The notes under the pieces: model-generated
Told to the model about the DNA's origin: nothing
Database searches by the model: none
What the model saw: the letters and a program-made list of their open reading frames with translations, nothing else
NCBI GenBank assembly: GCA_027575765.1
Contig: JANBPT010000001.1
Coordinates: 124,001-188,000 of the forward strand
DNA length: 64,000 nt
Source of the DNA: Tieghemiomyces parasiticus
Taxonomy: Eukaryota > Kickxellomycota > Dimargaritomycetes > Dimargaritales > Dimargaritaceae
Reading direction: 5' to 3'
Made by a program: the position numbers and the translations under genes
Shown: positions 1 to 13,800 of the stretch, in pieces
Position numbering within the stretch: position 1 is the stretch's first letter
How the letters are laid out: each line of letters starts with the position of its first letter

Positions 1-352
1 ACGCATACAGTGATCGAAGCCAAGCGGGCCGAATTGCGGGCTCTGCGCCAGGAGCTGCAGGCAGTATCCGCCAAGATTGCAGCCCTCAAGGAAAACGGCG
101 AGGTAAGTATCTAACCTCCATTTCCGAATTGGTATGGCAGATTTAGCCTATAAGCGCGTCTCTTCCTGACTGTAACAACGATCCTTTACTGTTCCTCGCT
201 TCGCGGCTCTCCTACACAACTTACGAATTATGTGTAAACAGGATGACACGACCATGCTAGAGGCGAAGGTGCAGAATGGCAGTGACGCTGACACGCCGGT
301 TTTGCGCGCCAAACGGCCAAGAGACGAAGACGTGGAGGTGGAGGTAGTATAA
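1..352 (+). CDS. 3' end of an unidentified coiled-coil protein gene
   Basis: Two exons are visible, 1..102 and 242..352, joined by a 139-bp GT-AG intron (donor gtaagt at 103, acceptor acag ending at 241) in phase 0. The start lies upstream of the window. The visible 70 residues begin with a heptad-like Lys/Glu/Leu/Ala-rich helix (KRAELRALRQELQ and onward) followed by an acidic linker. They end in a basic then acidic tail (KRPRDED followed by alternating Val/Glu) before TAA at 350-352. The tail could carry a nuclear localisation signal. I do not recognise the family. The splice model is supported by the open frame across the junction and by consensus splice sites. Confidence 0.6.
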
Positions 353-1391
353 GGTGGGCCTAATTCTCTGTCCGATTGTGTCTGCCCGCTCTACGGGCCC
401 AACTACCAAGGCATACCGTATTTTCGATGGGCAGCGTTGCTTTACATACTCATAATAATAAACCGACAATGGAAAGAGAGCAGTTCAACAATTGCCCACA
501 CTTTGGTATTTCCTCCTTACCAAACTGTAGTGGGATGTGCGGCCCGAGGAGAGGCCTGAGAGAACAGAGAACGAGCCAATCAACCGAATAAGGTTTCCAG
601 CAGGTTGGCCACAAGAAAAATAGATACTGACGTATAATATTTTTCGGGGCTACAAGCATTATTACAAATTAGGCGGGCTGTGGATGACTTAAATGCCGTT
701 GAGGAGCCAGGAGGTCGTTTGATGCAGTAGGGGACTCAACTCTGCCTCCCTCAGGGAACGAGTCGTAGACCGAACGTCCTATGTGCAGATCTGGTGGCGG
801 TGTATGTATGCCTCAAGGGATCCTTTGCTGGTTCTCTGCCCTGGTATATGCTGTAAACCTACTGACTGCACGTGGGTGAGGCTGCCAGCGTTACTGTTTT
901 CCGCCAATCGCATCCTTTACCCCTCTGGAGGGGGCGGGAGTGAGTTTATTTAATGTCTTGCCTGTGACACGCTTTATGGCGATTGCTCTTTGTAAAAAGA
1001 GAGGGCAGAGGGGGCTAGTCAGTTATAATCGGCCACACCGATCCATAATAGCCCGTGTTTACTCATTAGGCGGTATCACTGGCCACTCAAACTTTTTCCG
1101 AATTTCCTCTACCCGCCGATATAACTGGGGGAAAAATTCGTCATATTCATCAACTCCCTTTCTCGCCGCTTCGTGTCGTCAGTCTCGGAGAGCATATGGG
1201 AAAGCCTGACCTAAGTTACTTATCCATAACTTGCTTAATTCTCCACTCGTTCTTCTTTACCACCTTTATTCCACCATTGAAATTCCCCAAACCCCGCATA
1301 CATTCATCCCGACACTTCACTGCCAAATGGGTGTTAGGTTGTAGCGAATCCTTCACTCTTTTTTTTAACTTCTCTGCTTTAGCTCTTCAGG
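353..1391. other. intergenic region with pyrimidine-rich leader of the next gene
   Basis: No gene was found. The last 190 bases before 1392 are rich in C and T, with a run of eight T at about 1360. This is the leader composition seen upstream of several plus-strand genes in this window. The rest is unremarkable spacer. Confidence 0.6.
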
Positions 1392-2640
1392 ATGAATTAC
1401 CCACAGTTCCCCTATCCGTACTCTGCCTATCCCGACGACTCCTACCAGCACCAACCACAGCGCCAGCTGCCCGGAGCATATCCTTCACCTTACCCTCTTT
1501 ACTACCTCTCTTCGCCGACCCAAGCGAGTACCGCTTATGCTAATCCATCTACATTTTATGCAGCCCAGCCCGCCATGACCAAAGGCAAGACACCTAGGAG
1601 TAACAGTTCGGACAGCTCTGCGTTGAAGAAAAAAGTGAAGCATAATGACGTCGAAATGGTAAGACAATATGCGCAATAGCCGACCGGTAGGCCAATCCAC
1701 TAGACGCTTGACAGTCGATCTGAATGGCTTGCACCTGAATAACGGGGTAGCAGGCGTCATCCATCACCATGGAACTGAGAGGCCGGCGCTGTGTCCATAA
1801 GGGGTCATGGGCTTGTGGATACCCCTGATTCTTAGACGCCCTGCTCGCTTTTGAAACACTTGATATTAATCTCAGATTGTACTGCCTCCCTACGTTCCCC
1901 TCCCCGACCATGCTTCGTACAATTCTACACCAAAGGCCACACCAACCAGTAACTCGGCTGTTCATCCCGAGCTGGATGTCGACCATATCATGAAGACGAC
2001 ACCGCCAGGATCAAGTTATTTTTGCCAGACGTGTAGCATTAAAGTGCCACGGAGCCAGGCAAATATTGCCCAGCATATATATGGCAGAAAGCACTTGGCA
2101 AAGCTGGAGACCATCACCGCCGCTCCACTGCCAAGGAAGGGAGGCGGTCCCTCGACCACGTCGGAGCAAGAGCACTCTCCTTCGAGAGCCACAAGTACTG
2201 TGGCTTCCTCGCCTGTTACGGCTGCCAAGTCGATACCGTTATCCGTCCGGCTGTCGACTACGGAAGCGCCCCCGGCGCCGTCTCCTCAGGTAAAAATAGC
2301 TGGCACCTCACTACCCCCACCGCCTCCCTCACCCTTCCTGAACGAACCGGTGGCTCCCCCTAAGGACTACCATGGCGGCGGCGTTCTCGACGACGCACTT
2401 ACTGCCGAAGTGGATAGCCTGGTCACTACCGCTGCGACTCAGCCCGCCTCACTGCCACCCGGTCGGTTGGCAACGGCCGGAATCCATCCCGTCCATAGGA
2501 CCCTGTCCAAGGTTAAACCGACGATTTACAACAAACTTCGTAAAGGTTTGCCTATTCCCGAGTGGCCCAAGGCGCTTTTTCAACCAGATAATAATGGGTT
2601 GAATTATGAAGTTATTGGCCTACAGAAACGTAAAGGGTAG
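1392..2640 (+). CDS. U1-type (matrin-like) C2H2 zinc-finger protein
   Basis: Two exons, 1392..1658 and 1876..2640, with a 217-bp phase-0 intron, give 343 residues. The ATG at 1392 follows a pyrimidine-rich leader. The N-terminus is rich in Tyr, Pro, Gln and Ser. Residues 139-162 form one zinc finger, C-x2-C-x13-H-x5-H, with the spacing and 'GRKH' ending typical of U1-type fingers found in RNA-binding and splicing-associated proteins. The middle is low-complexity Ser/Thr/Pro. The last 45 residues are more ordered (KLRKGLPIPEW, then a basic end). The class of finger suggests dsRNA or snRNP binding, but nothing identifies a specific orthologue. Single copies of this finger also occur in ZMAT- and WBP4-like proteins. 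Confidence 0.8.
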
Positions 2641-5600
2641 GAGAAGGCCTGCTGGACCTGTGTTGGTTGTTTTCTGATTACGACGTCGTAGCGGGTACTA
2701 CCTCCCAGTCCATCGGCATTGCTTAGGTTTTTTTTATACCACATGCGTTTGGCACGGCCCACGCTTGACGTACTCATCTAGTGTCTCGCTGACCAACGTT
2801 AAGCGCAGTGCCTTTGTCGAGTTCTGGATACGGTCAGCTGAGGTCCTATGGTCAGAGAGTGGGAGTGATTCAGCGCCATACTACCGTGCGGAAGGCTGGG
2901 TCAACTCCGTATCCTAGCCATAGAGATACGGCTGACAGTGACTTGGCTTTCTATGACGAAGTGAGGTCACTATTGTTCTTTCCGTTCTCGCTGCTACCTT
3001 TCACACGAGGTTCGTAGGGTTACGTGGTAGGCTGAGCCTCCTTTTTTCGACTCGCACCATTCGTATTTCACCTCCTTTATCGTTTTACGTTTCTGAATCA
3101 GCACCATGGAAAACCAGCGTCATTGATAGCTTGTTACCATGTTCTTAATCGTCAGGACGTACCGGGCATTTATCACTGAGCAGTGTAGTGTTCTTTTTTC
3201 TTTTAGGAGTGCCACTACACCATTGACCCTCCAGTGAGACATAAGTAAGGCCTGTGAGGCCGTTCCTGTGACTGACCGTGGTCCACGTGCTAAGATTGTG
3301 GTGTTTGTTTAGTACCTGGGCACAACAGAGGACATTGTTCTGATAGCGCCTTTGTAAAGATGGCGCCCACCCTGCTGGCTTCCTATCACACTTTCATCTA
3401 GCGGATTGCCCACATGCTGAACTAGCCTATTAATTAGGCCTACGTGGCACAACGGGTCAACTCTAATACTGGTGTAAATAAACGGCTGACAAATATATAA
3501 TAGAGGAATAAGGAGCGCTACTACCCAAGGTTGGTCCGTAACAATGTAAATGCAGATTCGCTTCAAAGTCGGCGTCATTTTACTAATTCAACGTTTATAG
3601 TAAATAATGACCGTCTCCTTGGGCGTTTCGGCAAGCTCTGTCTAGCCATCTATCCATGAACCCCACGGAGAAGCTGAGCCGGTAACTTCATAATCTTAGC
3701 ATGCCGATTGTCCTAATATTCCAGGGATATTGCCAAACAACACTCAGGACTGCATATCTAATGATTAAATTTGGCAAATGAATCGTAACTGTACATTCCA
3801 GTATTGCCCACAATGCTAGCGGTGTCTCGCAAATAGCCTCCGACCCCAACGAAGTCCTTCCGGACAATGGGTGCACAGCGTACTGGCAATGTCAGTGGTC
3901 ATTAGCGACATTTTTGAGGAGCTGTCGATATATGGGGTTATATGAATCCTGATCCCTACGAACGGCAGCGCGCATCGTGCTAGAGATAGTGCGGTATGTC
4001 TGGGTTAACGACTCACTGGTTCGTAGGGGCTTTTGATTATACAAAGCCTAGGCTGGTGGTTGTGGACGAGGGGGTCAGTAATAGTCAGGATATAAATGCG
4101 TGCGTTTGTGGCAATGATTGCCGTAGCCTAAAACCCTACCCCCCGATCCATATCCCAAGTGAGGCCAGCCGACTGCCTTTTCCCCATCTCAGATGGTGAC
4201 ATCCAGCCTTGGTGGTGGCGCCTTAGAATAGCTGATTAATAGAAGGTCTACCTTTCTATCCTCACGGTGGCCCCGCCGTTTCATCACCGTCATTATCCAT
4301 ACCGAGTACTGCCTTCTATTCCTTCTAGGGCCTCGTCTTTTTCTATTGCTAATCCAACGGCCCCTGGTCATTGTCCTCTTCCTGTTGACGCCTGGTTCCA
4401 CCCGTACTGTTATTCCAGACCTCTCCTAGATCTGGCTGAGTAGCCGCTATGGATTTTGCTGGCTATGATTCGAGTATAAAAGTCTTCACGATCGCTATTC
4501 AATGGGACAGTCATCATCCAGTCTACACCCCAATTACGTTATAACGCCTGTTTCTTATATTTTTTAAGCGTACTCCCACCATAGAAATGCGGGTACTTCT
4601 TGCTTCGTTGGTGATGAATACCTCGTGTTTTTTTGTTCGGTACTATCATTGTACAATATTAAGCTAGGTACGGAATTAACATTCGTTTTAAGTATTGATT
4701 TCATACGCATAGTGCTCAGGTAGGAGTTGGTTGAAACGAGCTGGAAAGTCAGACACCAATATCTATTTGTGAGCAGGGCGCCCGGGAACTGTGCATCGCT
4801 GTGAAAGTAAGGGTACCTGTACGTTGCCAGTATTAGACCAGGTCTTCCTTACAGGAAACACTACTTTGTGCCCAAAGCTTAATGGCTGCAGATATCCATC
4901 TGCAAATGCCGGCCCTAATATTTTTCCTTCACCGCCCATGGTTTGGGAATGATCTTCAGCCTAGTCGTTATGCAAGATGTGCCGTTTATCGCACATTGTG
5001 AAACATTCAGTGATCTGGTTTCCAACTGACGGATAACCCGACCCGTTCAAGTGGTTGACTTCACAACTGTGCCTGCAACTGGTATGGATAATAGAGTCTG
5101 GAAGGAGAGCAACAGGCGGCTTCTATCTGTCCCGCATTGCCTTGGAGTTGCCTCATATATTGGGATGTCACAAAAATTGGCCTTTTCCAGCTGCGTGCGC
5201 TAAAATGGAAGCATTCCTTGACTGGGGGGGCAGGGTTACTACAAAGACAGCCGAGGAAGAGGTCGTCAGCAGTGGAATAGTCTACCTAATCAAACCCTGG
5301 GAACTGGTCCTCACAGTCGAACCACAGTACACATCGAAAGACCTGGATTTCCTTTTACGATTAACTCCCACCCTCTAGTGTACAATTATTTCCTAAGTTA
5401 AAAACCAAATCGTAAAAACGTAGGAAGTAGGGTCAAATCCCAGCCGATTCCGTTGGGCATTTATTTAGACAGTCGGTGTGTATCCGGTGTAAACAGGGAG
5501 ATAAAGTAAACAAAAGGTGAGTGCGAGTGTGGGAAGCTATATTGATTTATTGATGCCGGCGGCTGGGTGTCTTGTATATGGCGTGAGGACGCAGTTTAAC

Positions 5601-6800
5601 TCGGAGTCCGTATTGGTTCTGCATTTAGAAAGAGTAAGGGAGGGTGAGGTGTTGGTTGACGAGGACCAAAGGTATAGCTGGTTGGAGACGTGAGGTATTC
5701 AGAGTTGAGTTGGTAATGGTAGTGCGTACTGAGGGTGATTTAGACTAGGATTTCTATTGTTTACATGAGGCTGCCAAGAACCGTGATTGTTCCCCTTATC
5801 CGGATATTACTTGCGATAGGATTGATAGCGTAGCTGCGGTCTTGATTGTTCGTAGTATGGTGTCGCTATAGGTAAGTCGAAAGGTGCAATTCTTGGTTGC
5901 TGATTTGAACGACCACAGGAAGCTTCCAACCAGTAAACCAATCAGCTTAAGGTTTAATTATTTAGCCAAATAGCCACCATGAAGGCCGAGATGCCCCCAG
6001 TTGGTCGAAATGGGCCCATTTGAACCGTTACCTTTACGGGGTAAGTCGAGGCTCGGGTTTATAGAGGCACGGACAAGTTAAAGTAGTTATTGATGGTGTA
6101 TATATTGAATTAGGTTAGCTGGCTTAAATCTCCAGGTTGGAGGGGTGGGTGCCTTTAACACTGACAAGGTAGTGTGTTTGTTGGAGCTTTATTGAAGACG
6201 TGCTCACCAAAAGGGGGAAGGGGCGACAGAGCCAGACGTTTGCAAGTTAGGGGGCTAGAAAATGGGTGGGAACTGGAAGGCACAGACCTCCGTGAAGACA
6301 GGTAAAGTAAATAAATAAACGAATCAATACTGAATAGAAATAGGGTGGGGTCCTACCCAGCCCTTTTCTATAAACTCGGGAAAGTGTTGGTCTAGCCTTG
6401 CTATGAAGGACCTGGCGGCCGGCGGAGCGCAACAGTTGGGGATAGGAGTCGATATTAGGGGGGATTGAATCATAGTGAGGGAACATCCCCTTTGCGTCTC
6501 CCTGCCACAGTAGACCGATTGATCAGCCAGTTCAGTATTTACTTGCTGAACAGCTTGGAGACATCTGGTATCGGTCAATAGCCATGAGAGGGTTATATAG
6601 ATGCTACCAAATGTCGTGATGATTTTAAGCGGGAGGTCTCAGATCTCAGTGCTTCAAATGAAACCTGAGAGAATCAATGATGCCGAGGTGATTGGTACAA
6701 ACCGCTCCAGGATTGAACCATTTGTGACTTCACAGCTTGCTTTTTTAATTATCCATCATGTCTACTTTTCAAACCCACTCCACTCAAGTTAACCAGGTGT
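2641..6800. other. gene-poor stretch, left part
   Basis: No supportable gene in about 4.2 kb. The longest suggestive frame is 5037..5378 (+), 113 codons without an ATG at its start, ending in a plausible-looking segment (TTKTAEEEVVSSG). I could not assign it and treat it as chance or a relic. Bases 4451-4502 match a segment near 18.0 kb and are listed separately. From 5480 to 6240 the plus strand is rich in G and T without open frames. Confidence 0.5.
4451..4502 (+). repeat. copy A of a diverged dispersed repeat
   Basis: This segment resembles 17989-18041 at roughly three bases in four. The two share a core of TGCTGGC, then AT, ATTC and AGTATAAAAG, and then a CG.TCGC...TCAAT block with the same spacing. 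AGTATAAAAG looks like a TATA box. The shared segment can also be read in one frame in both copies (AG..SSIK..T.A.Q). It could be a fragment of a retroelement LTR or coding end, or two related core promoters. No flanking terminal repeats were seen. Confidence 0.45.
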
Positions 6801-7836
6801 GATGTACGGGTCCTTATATATAATTACTATCCGGAGGGCCACAAGGCATTCGATATTTTTAATGTTTTGACTTCCAAGCTGAGCTCAGCTGCCCCTAGCC
6901 ACTCCACCATCTACAGGTGGCTGGCTCACTTTTGCACAGGTCACCACTCTTTTGAAGCCGACCCTTATTCTGGCTGCCCATCAGATGACATAAGTGGATA
7001 TTACGGAGACGTAATCCTGAGACGGCCGGGGGAAGACCCTCGACTTACTGCTGAGCAGCTGGCCTGGACCTGCCACACTTCCCCTAGTACCATACGCAAT
7101 GTCCTGCACAAGAACCTGGGGCTGCACAGCTATTATAATAGCTGGATCCCCCACAACCTCACCGACGACCAGCGCCACCAGCGGGTACGTTTTGCCACTG
7201 AGTTCCTGGAGGAGTTCAATGGGTCCTGTGACTACCTGCTGGACTCCATTGTAACAGGCAATGAGATTTGGGAGTACCCTTATGATCCCCCCTGCTGGCT
7301 CCAATTGCCGGAGGTGGTGTCCTAATGGTGGCCCTGTCCCAACTGAAACCCGCCAAGGCCATACCACACCCAAGGTGATGCTGACCGTTAATTTCACCAG
7401 GCATGGCCTATTACACCTGAGTGTCAATCCCCCTTGTATCAAGGTCTCCGTCAAATTTTATGTAGAGTACGGACTGAATCCCATGGTTTAGGCCTGGGTA
7501 GAGGCACGTGGGAGCCTGGACCATTACCCTCTACGACTTTACCAAGATAATGCACCACTACGTTGTGATGCAGCCACCTATGTCTACATTTCCACTACTG
7601 GTCTCAAACTTCTGCCAACCCCTTCCTAAAGTCCTGATCTTGCCCCTTGCAACTTCTAGCTGTTCAGAAATATCAAACAGCGGCTGAGGGGCAAGAAGTT
7701 CAGAGCAGTGGAGGCAGCCGTGGACGCCTGGCAATTGCAGTTGGCCAGGTTTCAGCAAAATGACTATATAGCCTGTTTTGATAGATGGATAGAAAGGGCT
7801 CGCCGAGTGGTACAGAGTGGTGGAGACTATATTTAG
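6801..7836 (+). pseudogene. decayed mariner-family (Tc1/mariner) transposase
   Basis: Reading from about 6801, the frame shows the mariner helix-turn-helix end (APSHSTIYRWLAHF), an S-G-x-P-S-D-D stretch, and then the linker and catalytic start (DPRLTAEQLA, LHKNLGLHSY, WIPHNLTDDQRHQRVRFA). The frame is lost near 7270-7330. It resumes as TPKVMLTVNFTRHGL, then YQDNAP at 7540-7557, LLPTPS, stop TAA at 7627, SPDLAPCNF, stop TAG and LFRNIKQRLRGKKF, ending with TAG at 7834. The family needs three Asp. The first is Asn (codon 7260-7262, in TGNE), the second is present (7546-7548), and the third is Asn (7651-7653, in APCNF). The copy is dead: it has a frameshift, two stops and two lost catalytic residues. 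Terminal inverted repeats were not recognised, so the element ends are unknown. Confidence 0.88.
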
Positions 7837-10800
7837 TAAACACCATCTGACTAAGAAATCCTCATACATTTCTGTTGCACCTATAGTTGCATACTTGCTG
7901 GTGAGGCGGCTTGCAGCCGTTGGGATGTAGTCATTGTGGGTTGAGTCAGAAAACGGAATTATAGTAGTCTGGCTCCGGAAACAGGTAGTTTGGCCATTGA
8001 CACTACCACACACCCTCTGGTTTTCAATGACTGTCTCAGGTGGTAGCTGTTTGTTAGATCTGCTACAAGTTAGGGCAGCGTGCCACCGTGAAGACTCATT
8101 CAAGATTCTATTTAGATTGGCTTAGCGGGCGGGTACGGGCATTATTGTAGTATATGCGACGACCGCCCTTCGGCAATCCAACTGCCCCCTCTTTCCCATG
8201 TCACATCCCTTTTAACCGCAACAGCTACATTTTTACTTCGCCCACGATAATCTAAAAATGGTTATATAGCAATTAGCACAAACCACTGCGCAAATGCCGA
8301 TCCTGGTGATAATTCCTGGGTAGCCGGGCAGGCCGATTCGGACAAAAATGATGTGTAATGGAGTATAATCTCCTAGCACTATCTAGGTTAAAACTTAGAT
8401 ACAAGTGTGGGGACTTATTCTCGATTCAAATTAGGTCCCCCGAATGGCATAGTTACCCCATTCAAACTAAAGGGATTCTTACTTGGCTGCCGTATAGCCC
8501 TTCAATTCGATTTTTGTCGCCCGTTCAAAACCGTTAATACTGTAGTTCCTACCAAGGCCTTTCTCGTTTCGCCCAGACTATTGTCCTTCCTTATATTTCA
8601 ACCCGGGATTAAAGGGGAAATTTATTCTTTAGCCTGTTGGATCTCATCGTGTAGTAGGTTCCGACTCGGCCCACCTTCCTCTTCCCGGCCATGGCGGTGG
8701 ACGGATGTCCTCATCTGCAACGTAAGTGAGCTTTGACCATGGAAGTTTGTGACAAGGATCATTCCCGAAGGTTACAGCAAACATCAGGACACTACCTTGC
8801 CCCATACCAGGCCCCTAATGTTTCGACACATCCCCAAAACGGTCCCGACTTCCAGATATTTATTAGTAACACTCTCTCACTGTTGCTATCCCAAGTACAC
8901 TCGCGGTTAACCACAACAAATTGAACGTTATCCCTGTTCATTGGATAACGTAACCACAAACCGCGGCCCTGAATGGGCGGAGTGCAGCTGTCAAGAAGAG
9001 AGTTCAATGATGCAAACGATAATATATGGCAACCAAGGCTATAGAAAGCCATTTCCACTTCCTGATTCGCACGGCTGGTTTCACCAAACTATTTCCGCAC
9101 ATACGTAAGGTATTCACTGATTCACTGATCGGCCTTTCAAGAAGGGCAGCTTCCACCCAGAAAATGCCAAACTTAGAAATTCTTGAATTTCAAATTGGGC
9201 AGACGGGAACGGAAAAAAGGGGTGGGTGCCCATAGATTGACATCACCATTCCTTGGCCGTTTTTCCCTTCTACCTTGCTACTAGTCGTATTCGTAAATGA
9301 TGGGGAGGGTTCGGGGCGGAAGCACGATTAAAGCAAGACTAAGTGTCGGTGTAAGCATGGCTAGGATGCTGGAGGATTAGGTAGGAGTTAAGGTATATGG
9401 GGACCAGTAGGGGATACGGAAGTAGAATGAGGCCTTTACGAATACCGGACAGTATGGGAGTGTAAGCTGCGAGTTACAATAGGCTTGGTGTATTGCGGGA
9501 GCCTTTGAGGACGCCACGCCATTCTTGGCTGTGTGAGACTAATCGCTTCACAGGAGCGACCTGCAAGACCAGGGCCAAACCAGAAACAGGAATTTACCGC
9601 AGCTGATTAGTATCTTTTGATTCACCTGTATTGCGCATTTGGGCTAAGCATGCCACCTTTAGTTGATTTGATAGGCTGATTAACTAGCAACGGTCATTTA
9701 CGCTCCCCCTAAGTTTGATCCTTCTATTTTCCACCTTTTTTTCTCTACTATTAAAAACTGCTAATCTTAAGGCTTTCCCTGCCGACAGCCGCGTGTAAAC
9801 CCTAAGGACCAAATCACGGGCTCGATCGTAAATGCGCCCAGAGTCTCCTAGCCCATCTGGGCCCCTTCTCCATTTGTCACCTTATTTTCCCCTGTATTGC
9901 TCGACCATGTGTAGCACTCGACACCTTATGTCGGTTTCCTACCCTTCCTAGTAGACCTAAATTAGCTCATCTTTCCGTCCAGTTGGAGTTTACCGTGTAC
10001 CGCTACCATAGAAATCGCCAATTCTAGTGCTCAAGCCACTCTGTGAATGTTGATTTTTTATCCGCGGGCACCCATTGATTAAGTGATACTATCAGCACCC
10101 ATAGAAAGTGGTGGGTAGGACTTGGGCTCGCCCTAGCTACTGGGAGCGCATCTAGAAATCTAAAATCTAGCCCACAAGACTCGTACTCTGTCATTTGAAG
10201 CACGTGGGGCCGAAATACTATTTTACAGTATGTGTAATAGACCAATGTAACCGTTGGCAATTTGCGATGAATTAAATGTAGCACTTATAAGGGATATAAC
10301 AATAAGCAAACAGATGAGCCACCGTCTTACACATCCAGCTAGCCACTGCAGTTAGTTGGAGTCAGGATGTGAAAACAATAAAGGCATTTAGAGGCCAGTA
10401 AGTACGATTAGTACTGAGAATGTAAGTTAATAGTTTTGGTTTCTCGCTTTGCATGTGGCGATAGGAATTGGTTGTTCTTGGTATCTAGTCACTTTATGGT
10501 TGTAAGGATAATAGTCTGGTTGAATAAAGGGGTGGCCGTTATTTTTGTCAGATGCTTGACCGTAGGTAAGTTTGTAAACAGTCGAAGAGTGATTGCGATC
10601 AGTAAATAGTCGATATCCTTAGGTTGCTAGCTCAATCCGATCTGAGGATATCCCTTTATCGATGTCGGTTCGTTCCTTTTCCTGCTGGACTGTACGATCA
10701 CATTTACCTCACATTTAATCACCAAGAAAGCAGCAGGTAAGACCAACATCGACCGGAATAAGGGGCTTACCAAATTAATCTAATTCATAAACCACGAGGA

Positions 10801-13800
10801 AGGGCTAATGACGCGGCAGCCGATTATGCAGACAAGTTTCTTACCTGATCAGCAGTACCTTACTGGATTGGGATACCCCCTTATTAAAAAAGAAAATACA
10901 CGGCAGCCTCTATGGTATCGGCCATCTGTATTCATACTAGGATATGGTCCAATTGGTTTAACGCTCGAAACGAGCAAACAGGATCACAGTACTTAGCAGG
11001 GGGGTTTGGGATGAACTAGGAAAGTCGAGACATAGCGTGTGGTCTCCCACCGTTAGTTCACATTAATGCGGGGCACCGTAGATGTCACTATGCCTTCATC
11101 GCTTTACAAAATTGATTCGAGTTGGACGAACACAAGCCGGCACTCGGTTATCTCTCTGCCCCTCGCTGTCACTATAGCCATGCTGTTTTCTAATTAAGGT
11201 GAGCTTGAGAACTGGGATTTTAATTACCTCACTTCCTAGCGGCGCGAAGCTTGCCTTGCGTGCCCGTAGGCTAACCGCCAGCCCTAACCTTCATCCCAGT
11301 ACCCTAAAGGGACTGCATTTCTCCTTAAAGCTGCCGCAGATAGCATCGCTGCCTCCAGTCTCCCATTATATTGTTTCATTTACAGTCAGCACTGCCCTGT
11401 TGACTATTGGGGCCATTCCCACCCCTGACGTGCCGGGACCTCCTACTTTGTGGACCCCGGACTTCCATTCAACTCTGTTTTCCCAGTAAAGTTGCGAGAC
11501 CTGGCGTGCTGTATTATCATAATGAGGGAAGAATCTCCGGGGCTCTCACTCCTAAGATAAAAAGTATAACGGCGGCTTCTCAACTTTATCACTTAGGTGG
11601 CCAAGAGACAGGAAATAATTATGACATCTATATCAGTGGTGGACTTCCAACCTGGTTTTCCAGATCACTCTTCTTGTCTGACCACATTCCTTAGTACGGC
11701 CGACGAAGAAATTCCGAACCAATTGGCAGGTGATGGAGAGCGCAAATATGTGGTCCTTAGCTGTCTAATGCATAAAAATTATTGGTTTACTCTATTTTTC
11801 ATCCTACTAGACCTCCGATAAACTCGGCGTTTTCTTGGTACAATGCATCGGATGGGCGTGTGTCATGGAATTCCTGTAGAATAGTAATACCTGATTACAT
11901 TCGCATCAAATCCGTAGTGTGTTCCTAAACCTTGATTGACTAATGACCATTACTTAGACTAGCCACAATCTAGTCCCGCTTCTTGGTACTCGGGGCATAC
12001 TTACCGATTTGTCCACTTTTGTCCCGTAGTAATTTTCTTTTAGCTGATGCGTTTTCGTATGGTTACACCATTTAAAATTATGTCAAAATTAATAAAGCGC
12101 GTGCCGATTCTCAGTTAAAAGATAGAGAGTAGATCGAAAATAAAGGCCGTATATCCCGATCGCTAGCCTGTAAGCACCTTCACCTATTCCCGATGAAATC
12201 CACAACACATACCTCTTTCGTGTTACTCTGCAACATGAGGGGAATAATAGTTTCACTGTTAGCGTGTGGGTAAAATGGTGCCTAGCTGTAGAGAGTGGAT
12301 CATGGGTGCCTTGACCACTAAAAGAGGAGCTGGAGGTGATGAAGAACCATACGAAACACCCGGCCCTTATATGGGTAAATGATCCAGCCAGCTTGGGACT
12401 TAGGGTGGTCGTCCTCAACACCATAATTGAGAGTGTAATGAAAGGTAACCCTCATTCTCGTGGATTAAAAAGACATAACGGCGACCGCTTTTACCATACC
12501 GTGTCAAAATATGGTCCTGTATAGCTATACCCGTCGAAGAATACAGCCAACGTTGTGCTAGCCCCCAGGTCGTCGTACTATGACCATGCAGACCGTGTCA
12601 CGGAGCGGGTATCGGAATGGTTTTATTACTGTGCGCTTGCAGCAGGGGAGGAGTTATGGGGCAGCCTGATGCCCTTGTGCGAGACCTCTGATAAATGATG
12701 TTGGTAAACATATAATCAAGATCCGACGGTGGTGTTCTCATCGCAGAGAAGGCCGAACGGAATTATCCGACATTACATGTGGAAGAGTCGGATCGGATGC
12801 CTTTAACGAGTTAGCGCAAGTCTGTTGGTGGATACAGAATACATAATCCCAGGAGGAGAAACGTCCAGCCGATGGTGCCGGTTGCCTTGGCGAGCAATGA
12901 CTTACGTGGACTAGGCGCCACGAGTGTCTGCGCGTCCTTCCGACGTGACCACCTTCCTTGGTTGACGGGTTCAAGATGAGACGGGGACATGTTGATGACG
13001 GGTGTCAGGGGATGTAAGCCACCACTTGCGAAGGACAGTGTGCCAAGGAGGTATGCAACTGGAGAGTGCGCGCTCGGACATCCCAGGCCATCTGCGTTGG
13101 ACTTCCGTCGGGCATTCTAATTCCATTCGCACGATTAGCAGCTTACCCTTCACAACCTCTTTCCTATTTACCACACACCTCTTGGATGTGCGGCCCGCCT
13201 CATCCAAATACTGTGATAATACCGGTTTATATTTCACAGGGAGGCTAGCCACCGCTATCCCTATGTAGCATTCAAAGAGATGAGAGGATAAACAGGCCAG
13301 CCCCAAGCCATACTGGTCAAAGAAAGGGGGAGTGCATTTGGGCGAGGGAGAACCAATCTGATGGAGGACGGCTGTGGTAGCCTTATGTGGGCGGGTCGCC
13401 AGGCAGACCTGTATCACGAACTGCCTTGCCTTGCCCGATCCGCCCTCCCCTCGTAAATTACAAACCACCGACGGCACTCCGGTTGGTACTAGGCGGGATC
13501 GGAGTACCAGGAAGGTGAGGCCAGGCTGTTGACGAGGCACGAGGGCCTCTGTAGGCAGTTGGGCCGGGAAATTGAGGGGGGCTCCGGATTGATAAATTGA
13601 GGGGAGAGGGAGACTGAGTAGACTGCATGTTTGTCTCGAAATACCCACCTTTCCTGCATCACTAAACACCTCAAGGGCCCTTACAAGGCCGTTTCTTACG
13701 AGTGGCGGCTCGGGGTGAACGGGTGAAATACGCTATCCGATTTCTATCGCAAAGGTGTATTCCCTCTGCTTACAAGTTGAAATCAAGGGAGCGAAGGAGG

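Noticed and set aside
5037..5378. 113-codon plus-strand frame with protein-like ending
   Set aside because: No ATG start, no homology recognised, and one frame of this length is expected by chance in the gene-poor stretch.
12971..13669. 232-codon open frame on the minus strand
   Set aside because: No ATG at its head, no recognisable domain, and it lies in a strand-skewed region where long chance frames are expected.
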